From Oreohelix idahoensis (taxonomy: Eukaryota; Mollusca; Gastropoda; Stylommatophora; Oreohelicidae), in assembly GCA_024509875.1 (NCBI GenBank), contig JAMPIV010019831.1:372001-436000 (forward strand): 64,000 nucleotides of DNA. Reading direction: 5' to 3'. Numbering within the stretch: the first letter of the stretch is position 1; every line of letters starts with the position of its first letter. Under the pieces are notes generated by a model, which saw only the letters and a list, made by a program, of their open reading frames with translations, did no database searches and was not told where the DNA came from. Below, in pieces: positions 32,857-44,794 of the stretch. Both the position numbers and the translations under genes were made by a program.

Positions 32857-33453
32857 TATCCCCTAGACATATCGATCTGTTTTATGGGCGTGCTGACCAC
32901 ACGGCTAATAATTGTTTTTCACAGCATTATTAAGCAATATACATTTGGTTTATTAATTGATTGGTCGGAATATATGTTAATTACTGATTTTGTAATACTA
33001 AACGCTAGTAAAGTTTTTGTGAGTGTATAACATTCACAAGGGGTCTGAAGAAGTAGGTGTTTGAGCTAAGCTAAGGAGTGCGTTTCGCACTATTTGTCCA
33101 GATTAATTGCCTCCTTTACCCTAACTGTCTTCAGGGGTGAACTTGATAGTGGATTAAAAATTAAGGGGATTTCTTTTTTCTTCCTAAAATATTTTTTGCA
33201 ATAATTATTTTTGCTTCCACTGTTGCAACTTATTTTTCAGTAGTAAATCTTAACTACCATTTATTTGGCGTAGTCGTCTGCATTAGGTGCTTTATTGCCG
33301 ACTAATAGCAGCGATAGTTAGACACAATATTTTTGGAGGAGGTATCCCAGGTTATAAGTATATCATTTTTTGGGTATTTTCTCGTAAGTGGTAGGAACCA
33401 GTGTACCCTTATTCTTATCTTTTTCTCGTCTACGTCTAAGTCACTAATTTACT
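32857..33453 (+). other. E2 leader, second part, up to gag
   Basis: It begins with tatcc, the second copy of the E1 target-site duplication, and runs 597 bases to the gag ATG at 33454. No coding sequence is seen. Confidence 0.75.
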
Positions 33454-34923
33454 ATGGCCGAAAGGGCAAAGCTTAGGCAGATCCTTAGGGACGAGGCAAG
33501 AGAAGAAGGTTTGGACGGAGAAGAAGCGAAAGCTTTTGTCAGGGACGAACTTGACAGATATGACGCGGAGAGGAAAGCAGCCGAAGCTAGAGAGCAGAAG
33601 CAGATGGATGAGGAAATGGAAATTCGCAGGGCGAACGAGAGAGAGAAGGAGAGACAGCATGAGGAAAGAGAGAAGGAGAGACAGCATGAAAAGGAGAGGG
33701 AACAGAGACAGCACGAGTTAGCGCTTAAAACTCTAGAGTTCCAAAGTCGTGGTGCGGCCTCTACCTCCAGCAGTGGAGAGTCTTCTCTTCATTCTTCCTT
33801 AACTGATCAAACTAACCCTCAATCTCTTCAACTCAACGCTATGTCCTTTGCTCTTGAATCTTTCCCTTGTCCTATTGAGAAGATTGACACATCGCTAGAA
33901 AAATTTGAGAAAATTGCAACTCTGTACGGTTTAGAGAGGTCGCGTTGGTGTATGAAACTTTCCCATGCCCTTAAAGGTTCTGCTTATGATGTTTATTCTA
34001 AACTGGAAAGTGGCCAACAAGACAACTATGATGTGTTGAAGAAAGCGTTACTGGAGCGCTTTGAAATGAATGCTCGCAAATTTTTGCAACTCTTCCGCAA
34101 CAGCAGGAAAGAGATCTCTGAAACTTTCCAGCAGTTCTCTTCCCGTCTAAAGGGATACTTGACTAAGTGCCTTGAGCTTTCACAGCTCCCCTCTACCTAT
34201 GAATGTCTTGAGGAATTTGTTTTAACAGAACAAATAAAGAACACTTTGTCTGCGGACACCCGAAGATTTTTAGCTGAGCAAGGTGCAGAAAAACTTGAAG
34301 ACATTTTAGAGAAGTCTGAGCGTTATCAAAATGCGCTGGCTGAACTGCCGGCCACAAAACGTAAACCGACAGAAGAGCATTTTCGGAAAAATAATCTAGA
34401 CCAGTCTTCTCATACTTCTCACGCTTCCAACCCGAATAATCACAGAGAAACTGGACCTCAAAACCTCCCTCCTGAAAAATTCAAGTTCTACAAAACCAAG
34501 TACCCCAGCAACCACAGAAAACAGTCTGATCAACCCGACCGCCATTCATGGCAGCGTGGCCAGAAAGGTCAAGGTGGTAAAGGGAGAACCCCTGAGCACG
34601 GGACTAATGATCAGAGTGAGCACACCGTTCCAAAACGCATCGGAGGCTTATTAACAGTCTCGCAAGGCGGAATTATTGACAGTGATTCCCAACCTGTTGG
34701 GGATTCACCCTCAACGCGAGGTACTGTTACTTTGAACGGTTCTCAAACTTTTTGTTTATTTGACACGGGGCTTTCTTATGATTGCATAGTCGCCAGAAAC
34801 CTGGCTAAACCCGGTCAAGAGAAGGAGAGACCGTCCAACTTTGTGGAGTTCGTAAGAGTGATGCACCTACAGCGCTTCCCATCGCATTGGTGGAGATACA
34901 CTCTGACTTTGTCAGAGACGTGA
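33454..34923 (+). CDS. E2 gag with start of protease
   Basis: 489 codons from ATG 33454. Residues ~1-105 are a charged coiled coil with repeated REKERQHE units. Residues ~130-300 form the capsid-like region (LKGSAYDVYSKL, YDVLKKALLERFEMN, FQQFSSRLKGYLTKC), similar in layout to E1 gag. A basic Gly/Arg/Gln-rich stretch (~310-400) stands where a zinc knuckle would be. The protease active site FCLFDTGLSYD lies at about residue 437. The frame is lost near 34880, and the rest of the protease (VILGGRYVCIGKPEE) continues in another frame (34887-35156). Confidence 0.85.
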   Translation: MAERAKLRQILRDEAREEGLDGEEAKAFVRDELDRYDAERKAAEAREQKQMDEEMEIRRANEREKERQHEEREKERQHEKEREQRQHELALKTLEFQSRGAASTSSSGESSLHSSLTDQTNPQSLQLNAMSFALESFPCPIEKIDTSLEKFEKIATLYGLERSRWCMKLSHALKGSAYDVYSKLESGQQDNYDVLKKALLERFEMNARKFLQLFRNSRKEISETFQQFSSRLKGYLTKCLELSQLPSTYECLEEFVLTEQIKNTLSADTRRFLAEQGAEKLEDILEKSERYQNALAELPATKRKPTEEHFRKNNLDQSSHTSHASNPNNHRETGPQNLPPEKFKFYKTKYPSNHRKQSDQPDRHSWQRGQKGQGGKGRTPEHGTNDQSEHTVPKRIGGLLTVSQGGIIDSDSQPVGDSPSTRGTVTLNGSQTFCLFDTGLSYDCIVARNLAKPGQEKERPSNFVEFVRVMHLQRFPSHWWRYTLTLSET

Positions 34924-36567
34924 TCAAAGTGGCTGTTATGGATGATCCCATCTACCCAGTCATACTTGGCGGTAGATATGTGTGTATTGGGAAACCGGAA
35001 GAGCCGATTGTGGCAGCAGTAACTACAAGAGGGCAAACCAAGAAGGAACGGGAGCCTGCGCCTAATTTGTTACCCATGGTACTTAAAGAAGCGCAACAAA
35101 AGGACCCTACTTTGGCACCCTGCTTTAGGAAACTGCCCATGGCTAAGGAACCCTGACAGCACGGGGACATTTTTTCTAAGGATGGCGTACTTTATCGCAG
35201 AACGGGCAAGCCTGACCAAGGATACAACCAGCTCCTAGTAACGAAACAGTACAGAAGCTAAATCCTAGAAATGGGGCACTCTCTTCCCTTCAGCGGACAT
35301 ATGGGACAGAACTCCACAAACCAACGGATAACTACTCATTATTGGTGGCCAGGAGTAAATACTGATGTTATCAGATATGTCAAATCCTGTGCCCAGTCCC
35401 AACGTGTGCCACCCAAGCAACGGGCACCCCCAGTCTCTTTGGGTGAAATGCCAATAGTGGGTACACCATTCGAACGGGTTGTGATCGACATTTTAGGGCC
35501 TTTCGAAAGGACTAAAAGAAGGAACAGGTTTATCCTGACCTTAGTCGACACATGCACTTTATGGGCAGAAGCTATCCCGCTAACATGCGCAGATGCCAAG
35601 CATGTCGCAGAAGCCCTCGTGCAGATTTTCACTCGGTTGGGATTCCCTCAGCAAGTGTTGACGGATAACGGATCTCCATAACGAAACCTGTTGATGATGA
35701 GATCGTTAAGATCTTGAGGACCAAACACATCTACACAAAGCCTTATGCTCCGGCCGGAAATGGGCTCGTAGAACGTGTTAACGGAAACCTCAACATGATG
35801 CTAAGTAAACTGGCACAAGTGAAACCTGAAGATTGGGATCTTTGTATTCCCGCAGCTTTATTTGGCTACAGAAAATCTCCTCATACTTCCACAGGATTTT
35901 CGCCAGCTACGCTTTTGTTCGGCAGACCCATTAAGGGCCCGCTTGAAGCCTTACTTTGGTAGCTGACAGACCAGAAGGCTGATGAGACAGTTGTCTCGGC
36001 CAGTAAATATGTGTCGGATTTAAAAGAAAGGTTGAAACTAGGATGGGACCTAGCAACGACTAACTTTAAGCGAGCACGCACAAAGCACGCTAACCGATAC
36101 AGGAAAGTCGCGAAAGAGAGAGAATTAGAAGCAGCATAGAAAGTTTTTTGTTACTCCCTACCGAGAACAACCAACTGAGGATCGGATGGCAAGGGCCGTT
36201 TACCGTTCTGAAAAAGATTTCTAAGGCTAACTACCAGATCTCTATTCAAGGAAAGGAGAAGGTTTTCCATTTAAATCTCTTAAAGAGATACTTGGAAAGA
36301 TCAGTGCCGACCTCCGACCATCTCCTGACGATCGCCAAAACTGACGAAGATGACGATAGTGGCAGGGAAACTCCACTGCAATCACAGGAAATCTTTGAAA
36401 AATGTCAGAAGCGGCGACTCTCTTTCAAAAACCCATGGGAGACATTCCAGAGAAAGGAAACTTTGGGAGGGGACTTGAATATTAATTGGAGAGAGATAGA
36501 GGGGGGAGATGAGAGCGAAGAGGACAGACACCCGGAAGCTACGGATATAGGAAATTTATTTCCATAA
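34887..36567 (+). pseudogene. E2 protease end and integrase, broken by stops and frameshifts
   Basis: The protease C-terminus (34887-35156) passes directly into integrase, with no RT between them. The N-terminal zinc region has HSLPFSGH but SCAQSQ where C-x2-C is expected, so one ligand is lost. Catalytic residues are visible as VVIDILGPF, VLTDNGS and NGLVERVNG. The GPY/F module is WQGPFTVLKKI (about 36190-36220). In-frame stops lie at about 35157 and 35260, and frame changes at about 35680, 35960 and 36140. After integrase only ~100 codons remain before the stop at 36567 and the polypurine tract. The order PR-IN with RT missing fits a Gmr1-like element whose downstream RT-RNase H has been deleted. 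Confidence 0.85.
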
Positions 36568-36592
36568 CGTAGACATGGAGTGCTTCCATATC

Positions 36593-36609
36593 TTAAAGGG
36601 GGGACGTTC
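36593..36609 (+). promoter_or_regulatory. E2 polypurine tract
   Basis: The sequence ttaaaggggggacgttc abuts the 3' LTR. In LTR elements this tract primes plus-strand DNA synthesis. Confidence 0.7.
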
Positions 36610-39021
36610 TGTCACGTAGACATTTATGATCTATAAATTGCCATATCATCTTCTTTTTCTTTCACCCGCATCCTCTATTCTTTTATAAATCTTTACCTTT
36701 TTCTGTATTTTTCGCATCCATTCGTTTGCGAAAAATATTTTCTTTCCCATTCTCAATTTACCGTTTTCTTTCTCATACTGACTAGTAACCTTATTGCGTC
36801 AGATGTCGTTCGCGCAGTTTGACGAGAGGTGCGATTATGTTGCAGTCCATCTCAGATATAGGGCCGACCTACAGTCTGCCTTCTCACCTGTCAAATCGTA
36901 GTTTCTCGGTGAGCGCTCAGGAATAGCGCGATAACTGACACCTCTACGGCGCAGTTTCAGACATTTGTCTGGGAGTTCGCATCTGACATAAAGTTCCACG
37001 GTAGATTCTCAGTGCCAGGTGTTATGAAACGCACGCATTCCATCTGACACGGCACTCACTGTTGGTCATAATCGGCGTGAGGTGCGAAGATGGGAAGTGT
37101 CAGTTAGGACATGCGTTTAAGAGACGTAGGTGTTAATGAGAAGGGGAGAGATCGGGGCTATGGAAATAGTATACATCTTTGTCTGGTTTTTCATATATAC
37201 TAGAGAGAGTTAGATTTCATTATCACTCAGTAACCTCGCAGTCAAGACAAGAACAAGCCTTCGTTCGATTTCTAAGAATCTCTGTTAATAGAGATGGAAT
37301 TTAGCTGGATTGAAGTGGCTTAAGTTTCTTAGTAGTTCTGTGTGAGGTAAAATAATATTATTATCTAGTATTTTGTGAAGTGTTTAAAGTGTTTAATCGC
37401 CTATTTTATCCTACTAGTTCTTTTGTGCAGAGTGATTAAAGTATAAGTTTGTTATATTCTTTAGTCGACAAATTACAGTGGAAAGCAAGATAAATTAAAA
37501 AAAATTCTAGCTAAACCAGTTCGGCTATTAATAAATTTAATTTAACTGCTAATGCTCAGGCGAGATAATTTTCAAACTAACTTATAACGGCTAGATGTCT
37601 CATGAGTGTTGACGAAATATATTTATATGTATTTCTTTCATGATGACCGATTTTATGAATATAACTTATTTCCCGGGAAGTGTTAAATGATAAGCTCTAC
37701 GCTTGCAGTTTAAAATATAAGTTATATCCTTATACATAGAGTATGTATAAATATTTCATATGTATTTTTCTTTATACAGTGAATACTGTGGTACCCAAAC
37801 TTTGCCAGCGTTCTAGTACGTGAACATTATCTGTGAAGAATTTACGCACTGTCAATACATGAACTGTAACAGTTAAATGAAGTAAAAGGCCTATCGCGCC
37901 AGAATTAAATTTTTCCAGAATAACATTTACGTACAGCTCAGCCCGTTGTGGCAAGCAAAATATCAGTATTTTCCGACATCGTTGACAAGTGTGTGGTGAA
38001 CCTAGATTTTTTTGTTGAGAGAAGCTGTCCACCGGTCATCTTCCTAATTAAGGGAAACCTCGTGTTCTGACATTGTGTGCTCGTTTAAGCCTAATTCTTA
38101 CCTCGTGAGTCAAGTGACACTAACTTTAGTCTGAGATAACTATCGCATGAAGCAGACGCTTCCCAGATCCACTGTGATGAAACCAACAAAACAAATCTGC
38201 AGAGCTGGGATCTGTTTCATTAAACGACAGTAACAGATAAAAAGTGTGAGTGTCCCAAAGTTTGCGCCAGACGGCGAACCACAGCACGATTGTAAGTATA
38301 TCAGGGCCCTGATGAAAGAACCGAGTGAAAGTAGACTGAAGGATGTTCTTTGCTTGAGTCACCCACGTTGTAATTTCCTTAATGCAAGTTATTGCTAACA
38401 ATAGTTACCCTTAGAAACCCAGAGTATCAAGTCTGTCCATATCTTAAAAGGGGGAAACCATAGACTCAATCCTACGCATCTGTAACTCCTTGGGGTTAAC
38501 ACTTTCTTCTAACGAGATTGTAAGCTATATATCCAGGGGAGGACCATACAAACGGGTCTATCACTATTGTAGCATTCCTTGATTTTTATGACTATGTGTA
38601 TGCTTTTGATGTATTTTATATGTTGTGATGTAAGTTTACTATGATAAATAAACTATACCTATATTTATTTCAGTGTGGTGGTCAGTTCGTTCCCATAATA
38701 TCCATATAATCATTTGTTATAGTTTCCCACGTCTGTGTGTCTACCTGTCGTCACCTGAATGTGCGTGCACGTGAGTGGTTATAAATATATATTTAATGTA
38801 TATGTGTTAGACTGTCTGACTACTTTAGATCTGTCGTAGAAGATAGGTGAGAGAGAGAGAGAAGATTTCCCGCTCTCAGAGACAGCCTCTATCACTATTC
38901 TACCACCTCACTCGTGGAAATCTATTTTTGTATTTCTATCTCACACTGTGACTATCACTTATTCTAACCTATTCAGAAGGGACCAACCCAAGTCTTAATT
39001 CTCCTATCTAAATCTACGAAA
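36610..39021 (+). repeat. E2 3' LTR
   Basis: About 2412 bases, nearly identical to 20708-23128, followed by TSD aatat (39022-39026). Its (GA)n tract is shorter than in the 5' LTR and its last bases carry one substitution. Confidence 0.92.
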
Positions 39022-39026
39022 AATAT

Positions 39027-40375
39027 GTTTTTTATAGAATCCACTGTTGCTGGAAGGAATATTGTATCATCAGCATACGCTAAAGATTTTCTTTCTCCTT
39101 TACCGGGAACAAAAGTTCCCGTGATGTTTACATCTTGTCTTATTCTTTCCAGAACTGGTTCTAATGTTAATACGTATAACAGGGGCGATGAAGGACACCC
39201 TTGTCTTACTGACCTTGTCAGTCTAACAGGGTCAGTTAAACTGTGATTAATTAAAATTTTACTGTGGGGTTTTTTGTATAAAGTTTCCACCCATGTTCTA
39301 AAATATTAACCAATGTTGTTTGCTTGTAAAGTTTTATGTAAAAAAGAATGCGATACTCTGTCAAAGGCTTTCTCCTGATCTAATGATAGCATTGCACTTT
39401 GACACTGTCTATCATGCGCGTATGTAATCAGGTCTCTTATAAAAGGTGTATGTCTACAAATATTTCTACCGTTTACACTGCATTGTTGATCTTCTTGTAT
39501 CATGCGTGCCATAAACGGTTTGAGCTTCAGAGTGAGAGCCTTGGCCAGAATTTTATAGTCAGTATTTAGAAGAGAAATGGGCCTGTAATTTTTTATTGAC
39601 TTTTTGTCAGCATTTTCTTTAGGTATTAAAGTAATAAAGGATTCATTTAGGCTGTTGGGAAGCTCTCCTTTCTGGAAGGCTTCATCAAACACTTTAATTA
39701 ACAGGGGCCTAAGATGGGGAAAAAGAAGCCATAAAATTCGGCAGTTAAACCATCTGGCCCGGATGATTTATTTTTTTGGAAAGTACTGACAGCTTCCCTT
39801 AAATTTTCCAAATTTAAAATTTCATCTAATTTCTTGCTCTCATCTTCACTCAAACGCTTTGTATAGTGTAGAAATCTATCCTGTGTGTTCACATTAGTTT
39901 CTTCCTTAGTGTATAATTTAGTGTAGTATTCTAAAAAGGCGTGTCTTATACTACTATCCTCTGTCTCTTGTTGTCCGTTCATATCAACTATTTCATGTAT
40001 CTGTCTACTGCGTTGTACATTTTGTTCTATCGCTAAATATTGTCTACTGGGTATTTCTTGTGTAATAGTATTTAATTTTGTCCTAAGTAGAGCCCCTTGG
40101 TATGTGTGTTGTTTGTAAAGGTCTAACTGCCCTTCTAACGTGTAAATGTGTTAGTTAGATTTATCTATTTGTTTAGTTAAGCTTATTGCATCTTCTAATA
40201 TATTTTGTTCTCTCTTAAAAGCCCTGTGTATTGTTGTTGCTAAAATCTGCGTTCTGTCCTTTATTGTGTTTTTTAACAGGTCCCAATATTCTGCAATGTT
40301 GTTATTGGGAATATCCTGTGTGTAACCTTGAATGAGTTGTGTTATATTATTCGTGAAGAAAGTATTTTTTAGCAA
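39027..40375 (-). pseudogene. D ORF2, reverse transcriptase region, several frame breaks
   Basis: Pieces in different frames follow one another from 40375 to 39027. They are a linker region (to 40151), the RT start with KSSGPDGLTAEFY (about 39780-39720), YRPISLLNTDYKILAKAL and LDQEKAFDRVSH (39692-39306), then RQGCPSSPLLY and the catalytic AYADD (about 39080) before the E2 insertion. These are standard RT motifs of L1-type elements. The protein resumes at 20707. Confidence 0.85.
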
Positions 40376-40376
40376 G

Positions 40377-41453
40377 TTATTGTTGAATTTCCAATGCGGG
40401 GATCTCTTTAATTCTGTATGTGTGTCCCGTACTTACAACTGTATATACTGCCTGATGATCTGTGTATTTAAGCGTATTTTTAATGTGATAAGCTTTGTGT
40501 ATGTTGTAACTGTTTGTTGCGTATATTCTGTCCAGTCTAGAAGCTCGTCTAAGATATGGGTTTGTCTTGTCGTGGAATGTGAAAGCTTGTGTTTGCGGTT
40601 GTAGTTTTCTGTAAACGTCCACTAAGTCATGTTTGTCAAGCATAGATTGTAGGTGTCGTATTGATAAAGGTATGTCAATTTTCTTTCTTTGTAAATCGGG
40701 GCCAAAGGAACTCTTATCTAAATTGGTCAAAACGCAATTGAAGTCTCCTCCTAACACTATTTTGGTTCCTTTGTAATACCTATCTATAGTGTCATACAGT
40801 CCGTCATAAAACTTAGGCCTGTCAATTTCCGTCGCCGGTGCGTATATGTTGACTAGTGTGTGCGTGTCTTGTTTGTTGTGTTTGTTTTGTATTTGAATTA
40901 TGACGGTTCTGCCACAACCGTCTGTTCTATAATGTACTGTTTTCCAATCTTCATTTATTTGAAGGATGGCAGCACCACCATGGCAGGTGCCTAAGGCAAA
41001 CCAGCCATGTTTAAGTCCTAACTTAGTTACAATCTGACTGGCAGAAAAGTCAGAAGTAATCCCTGTCTGTTGCAAAAACAAGAAATCAGGTTTATCTTTT
41101 TTAATCAGTTTAATTACATGGTCTAGCTTATTTCTTAAACCATTGATATTGAGAGATATTATCACTAGACTGCATGACTGAGTGGTAAGCAGAGGTTGGC
41201 CACCCGTTGTAAGCTGTCTCCCTGGCAAAGTGGCAGAGTGGTCACTTGCCATATCTAAATTATCTGACGGAATGGGGACTGAGTGCAGACCGTCCGCCTT
41301 TCTTGAATTACAAGGCAAAGTAGTGGTCTGAGGCTGGCTACCCGCCACAGGTAAATTTCTCAACAAAGCGCTAGTTGACGGTTTATCATGTGTTGTAATG
41401 ATTGTACCAGGCAAAGTGATAGGCTGGTCACTTGTTACACATGGCTTACACAA
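40377..41453 (-). pseudogene. D ORF2, APE-type endonuclease with Thr/Pro-rich N-terminal extension
   Basis: About 358 open codons. The C-terminal ~250 are an L1/Tx1-type endonuclease: ISLNINGLRNKLD, FLFLQQTG, LVNIYAPA, GGDFNCVL, SRLDRIYAT and YTDHQAVY. In most relatives the third position of the QQTG motif is Glu-Thr, so QQTG may be a substitution of the catalytic Glu. The N-terminal ~100 codons, and probably the open frame at 41501-41710, are imperfect repeats rich in Thr, Pro and Gln. A frame break at 40376 separates it from the RT part. Confidence 0.82.
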
Positions 41454-42031
41454 CAGAGCGGTGACTGTAGGCTGACCGCTTTCTGTTATAACTAGGCCAC
41501 TTACACGTTCATGTTTACATTGCTTGGCAAGGTTGTGCTTAAGGGCTGACCGGTTGGCCTAATTACATGACTGCTTGACGGAATAGTGACTAAGGTCTGG
41601 CTATCCGTTCTGCACTGATAATTATAGCTAAGCGCAGATGTAACCGCTCCGCCTAGCACTCCCACCCCAGTAGGGGGGAGAGTTGACTGCTTAATTACAA
41701 CTGTGCGCATTTAAGGGTGCGTGCAGTGTGTGTTTATTTATAAAAACAAAAACATAAAAGAACTACTTACATTAAACACAACTCTTAAATAATAATAATA
41801 ATAATACACACTCCCTAAACTATAGGTGTTTACACGTTTTACTTTTAAAATTACATCACTATGAAATAAAGGAAAAAAGTTCATTTCTCCGGATACCGGC
41901 AGCTCACTGTCTGTTCTTGTTGTAGGTGCAACCAAGGCTTTCCTATACTTGGGAACTGGACAGGTCTGTTTGCACTGGGCCTCAGTGCACGGGGAAAGAA
42001 CTTCTAGTAGTAAACTCATTCACTCACATGT

Positions 42032-43028
42032 TCAAAAGGCTTGCCCATCTATGAAGATATCTGCTTGGAACAACATGGCCTCCATGTCGTCCTCTTCTGT
42101 AGTTGCCGCCCAACAGGAGGAGGCTTGCGTATTGAACGGCGTCGGCGCCTCTAGAACCTCATGTCTTGTTGGTGATGATCTTCTGCTGTTAGGTGCTGAC
42201 ATCACACGCTCGTCGGCGACAGGTGTCGACGAGTTCCCTCTCGGGGAGGGCACCAGCGTAGGCGCCCTGGGTGATGGTGGCAAGTCTCTCCGGCTAGGGG
42301 AGCGCTTGCCCGGCGACCTGCTTTCACTACGCTTTACTTCTTTTGATCTCACAGGCTCTGTTGACTGGAGCAGGAATCTCTTTCTATTTATTTCTTTCTT
42401 TTCTTTCTTGTTATTAACAACTTTGCTATATCCATCGCCCTCACTGGCATCTGGGCAATCTGAGGTAGGGAGCTCGTCTGTCCTGCTCTGCTCTGCCGGT
42501 GATTTATCGACAGCTGTCTCTTTTTCCCTCATTTTCTTGACCTGGGGGTGTGGCGCTCGCTTCTTGGGGCATTGGTTCACCCAATGGGTGTCTAACCCGC
42601 AGATTGCACATTGAGTTTTCCTGCCAGGCAATGACACCCATATGCGCTGGAATTTTTCTTCTTGTCCCGCTATTTTTAAATGCATAAAATGAGGGACCTG
42701 GCATGTCGATGGTTTATACATGATATTCATTCCATTTATAAGAGGCCGTTTTTTTTCTGGTTATCTCGGCGTCCTTATCTCCGGTAGCTGCTGCCGCCAG
42801 TCGTTGCACCGTCTCAACCTTCATAGTTGGTGGAATCCAATTCAGGATCCCCTTGGCTTTTTCTTTATCTTGGTGCTCAATATACACCGAAATTTGTGGG
42901 TTGGTCCATTCCAGTCGCTTCCCATGAAGGCCTTTATAATGCTTGAGCTGGGCCGCAGCTGTCAATGTGGCATACCATTTGAAAGGTCCTGCAGAGCGAT
43001 ATAGGGTGACAATCCCACCTGTGCCCAC
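42032..43028 (-). pseudogene. D ORF1, nucleic-acid-binding protein, one frameshift
   Basis: Two overlapping frames (43028-42714 and 42730-42032) join at about 42725, next to an A-run. The first half contains an RRM-like alternation (GIVTLYRSAGPFKW, PQISVYIEHQDKEKAKGI). The second has one zinc knuckle C-x2-C-x4-H-x4-C (CAICGLDTHWVNQC) and a long Ser/Arg/Pro-rich tail. This fits ORF1 of Tx1-type LINEs. No ATG is seen at the beginning of the first frame (codon 43028 is GTG), so the true start lies upstream or is lost. Confidence 0.75.
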
Positions 43029-43100
43029 CCCTACAGGCCCTGCGAGAATGCTCGCTATTGTGACCGCTTGGCATACACTGCAATTAATACGTGTTAAAAA

Positions 43101-44340
43101 CTACATATAATGAGAATAACAACGTTAAAAGCAGTTAAGACATTTGTGCACAAAATACAGTGTCACGACAAGTTCACGGCTTCGGGAAAGTTGTCCCAGA
43201 ACAACAAAGTAATAAGTGCCTGTTTATTGAGTGGAAAATTTTGGGAAAAATGTGAGAGAAGTTGCAAGTCATGGGTTTTTCCGTTGCTAAAATCGAAATA
43301 ACAGAAAGTCGAGTGCATAAAAGTCGAAAAGCTGAGAAGAGCGTGTGCAAATGTTGATGTTTGGTGCCGAGTGAAAAATAAAGCATCGTGTGAAAATTGG
43401 CGGGAAAAAAGTGTGGGCAGTATATAAAGAGGAGACTTGGGCGATTTGACAGGATCCAGGACTTGTACAGATTTTAGGAGTCGTTAGGCGAGAGGATTTT
43501 TACAGAACTTCGTCTTTGAGATTATCAAGACAAGTTGTTTTTAACTTGACAAGTTTTTTCAAGTGAGCCTAGTATGTTAAAGTAGACAGTTTGTATTTTA
43601 CCCTGTCAGATATAATTTTCATTTTGTTTTGGATATTCACTACTTTGGGTAAGAAAGAAATAAGTGCTTCATTATTGTGCCAATGACATTTTTGCTGTTC
43701 CAAATTACGTAAGTAAAATATTCTATTTTTCTACACTGCTGCGTTTTCCTTGAAGCATTACAGTTGGATTATTTGACTAAACCACTATAAAAAAACGTAG
43801 CTTTTCACTAACCATAAAAAAGGTACGAACGATCTCTGGGAAGGAAGAATAAAACAAGGTCAAGAATTTCCAACTCAGGCGGACGGACCTGTAACGACTT
43901 GAACCCAAGAAACGTACAAGAGTTAGCGCTCTTCAAAAATATTTACCTGCGGTCACCATTAACTGAAACTTACCCGGTCAGCTGACAGACACACACACAT
44001 TCTTTTCATTGATGCCGCGACCTGCGCCCAATTAGCTGCACGGTCACACTTTACTACTTGATGCCGTAACCAGTTCGCTTTAGCGCGGCAACACTATCAG
44101 AGTATATGAAGCCCTATTTGCCTGTGGGCCGGTAACAGTAATAATCAAAGTACCTGGTTTATGGAAAGCTCAAACTTCAATGTCTTCCTCCATGTTGACA
44201 TGGAAAATCGGAACTGCTGGCGCTGCCATCTTATAATAATTATTCCTCTTGGTTGGAAAAAACCAAATATGGAAACAAAACGAAGCTGTTAGCTGAAAAG
44301 CTACACCACAGCACACACAGTAACCTCAAGAGAAGTAACG
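43101..44340. other. Non-coding sequence between D and F1
   Basis: No element end or exon can be assigned. A TATA-like gtatataaagagg lies at 43420-43432 on the plus strand, but no reading frame follows it. The 5' edge of D falls somewhere near 43030-43100 and is not defined. Confidence 0.4.
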
Positions 44341-44345
44341 CCTTC

Positions 44346-44794
44346 GGTTTGACAACTAGCTTTGAGATAACTGTCTCAAGCTCTGATGGTTACTAAGATG
44401 CATCAGTCTTTATACTTGTCTGGTGCTATGGCTTGCCAGAGGAAGTATTTCTCATTGGAGTTAAGACCGGAAACCTTCTAATGATTGGTCTTAGGGGCTA
44501 GTGGACTGTTGAAATAATCTTTAACCTAACTAACTACGAATCCTCTAGTCTAAAATTATTGTTTCTATGTGATGATGACCAACCATTGTTTAAAGTTCTC
44601 TCAAATCTAAATGTTTTCCGGTCTGACTTGTATGGAGGCCACACAAGGTTTGATGACATCATGGGTTCATGTGTGTCATGACTGATGATGTCATTGATTC
44701 TTGACTAGGGGTTTATTTATCTCTAACTAGTCATTCATAAGTATTTTACTATAAGGCCAACAGTTGTAGCGACGTAGTAGTCTATACTGCTACA
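44346..44794 (-). repeat. F1 3' LTR
   Basis: 449 bases. The terminal hexamers of a 30-base segment at the outer end (tgtagc ... gctaca, 44765-44794) are complementary and could form a hairpin. Left of 44346 is the TSD ccttc. Confidence 0.9.

Larger units (their letters stand above)
20708..39021 (+). mobile_element. LTR retrotransposon E2 (Gypsy, Gmr1-like order), inserted in D
   Basis: Two direct repeats of about 2.4 kb (20708-23128 and 36610-39021) begin TGTCACGTAGA and end CTACGACA (CTACGAAA in the 3' copy). They have a purine-rich tract immediately before the 3' copy and the TSD aatat outside. Coding sequence covers gag, protease and integrase only. E1 sits in the leader. Identity of the LTRs is high (I see a few dozen differences at most), so E2 is fairly young. 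It is defective because RT-RNase H is absent and the integrase has stops and frameshifts. Confidence 0.9.
18980..43100 (-). mobile_element. LINE D (L1/Tx1-like), split by LTR element E2
   Basis: The 5' part (ORF1, endonuclease, RT to the YADD region) lies at about 43100-39022. The 3' part (RT end, C-terminal domain, 3' UTR) lies at 20707-18980. The cut is just after the RT catalytic motif, and the 5-bp duplication aatat (20703-20707 and 39022-39026) flanks E2, so the two parts form one LINE. It ends in an A-rich tail (18980-18997). Several frameshifts make it a dead copy. The 5' boundary is not resolved, and no TSD for D itself was found. Confidence 0.82.

Noticed and set aside
32586..32933. 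115-codon frame at the end of the E1 3' LTR (a 104-codon version at 24538)
   Set aside because: The two versions diverge where the LTR ends, and the frame crosses the LTR boundary into the E2 leader. No recognisable domain.
43420..43432. TATA-like gtatataaagagg with a possible start site 30 bases on
   Set aside because: No reading frame or exon follows on that strand, and nothing ties it to D, which is on the other strand.
18971..44340. Target-site duplication for LINE D (aaagaacgc next to its tail)
   Set aside because: The closest match beyond its 5' part (aagtaacgcc near 44333) is imperfect and better explained by the F1 flank, so no TSD is claimed.
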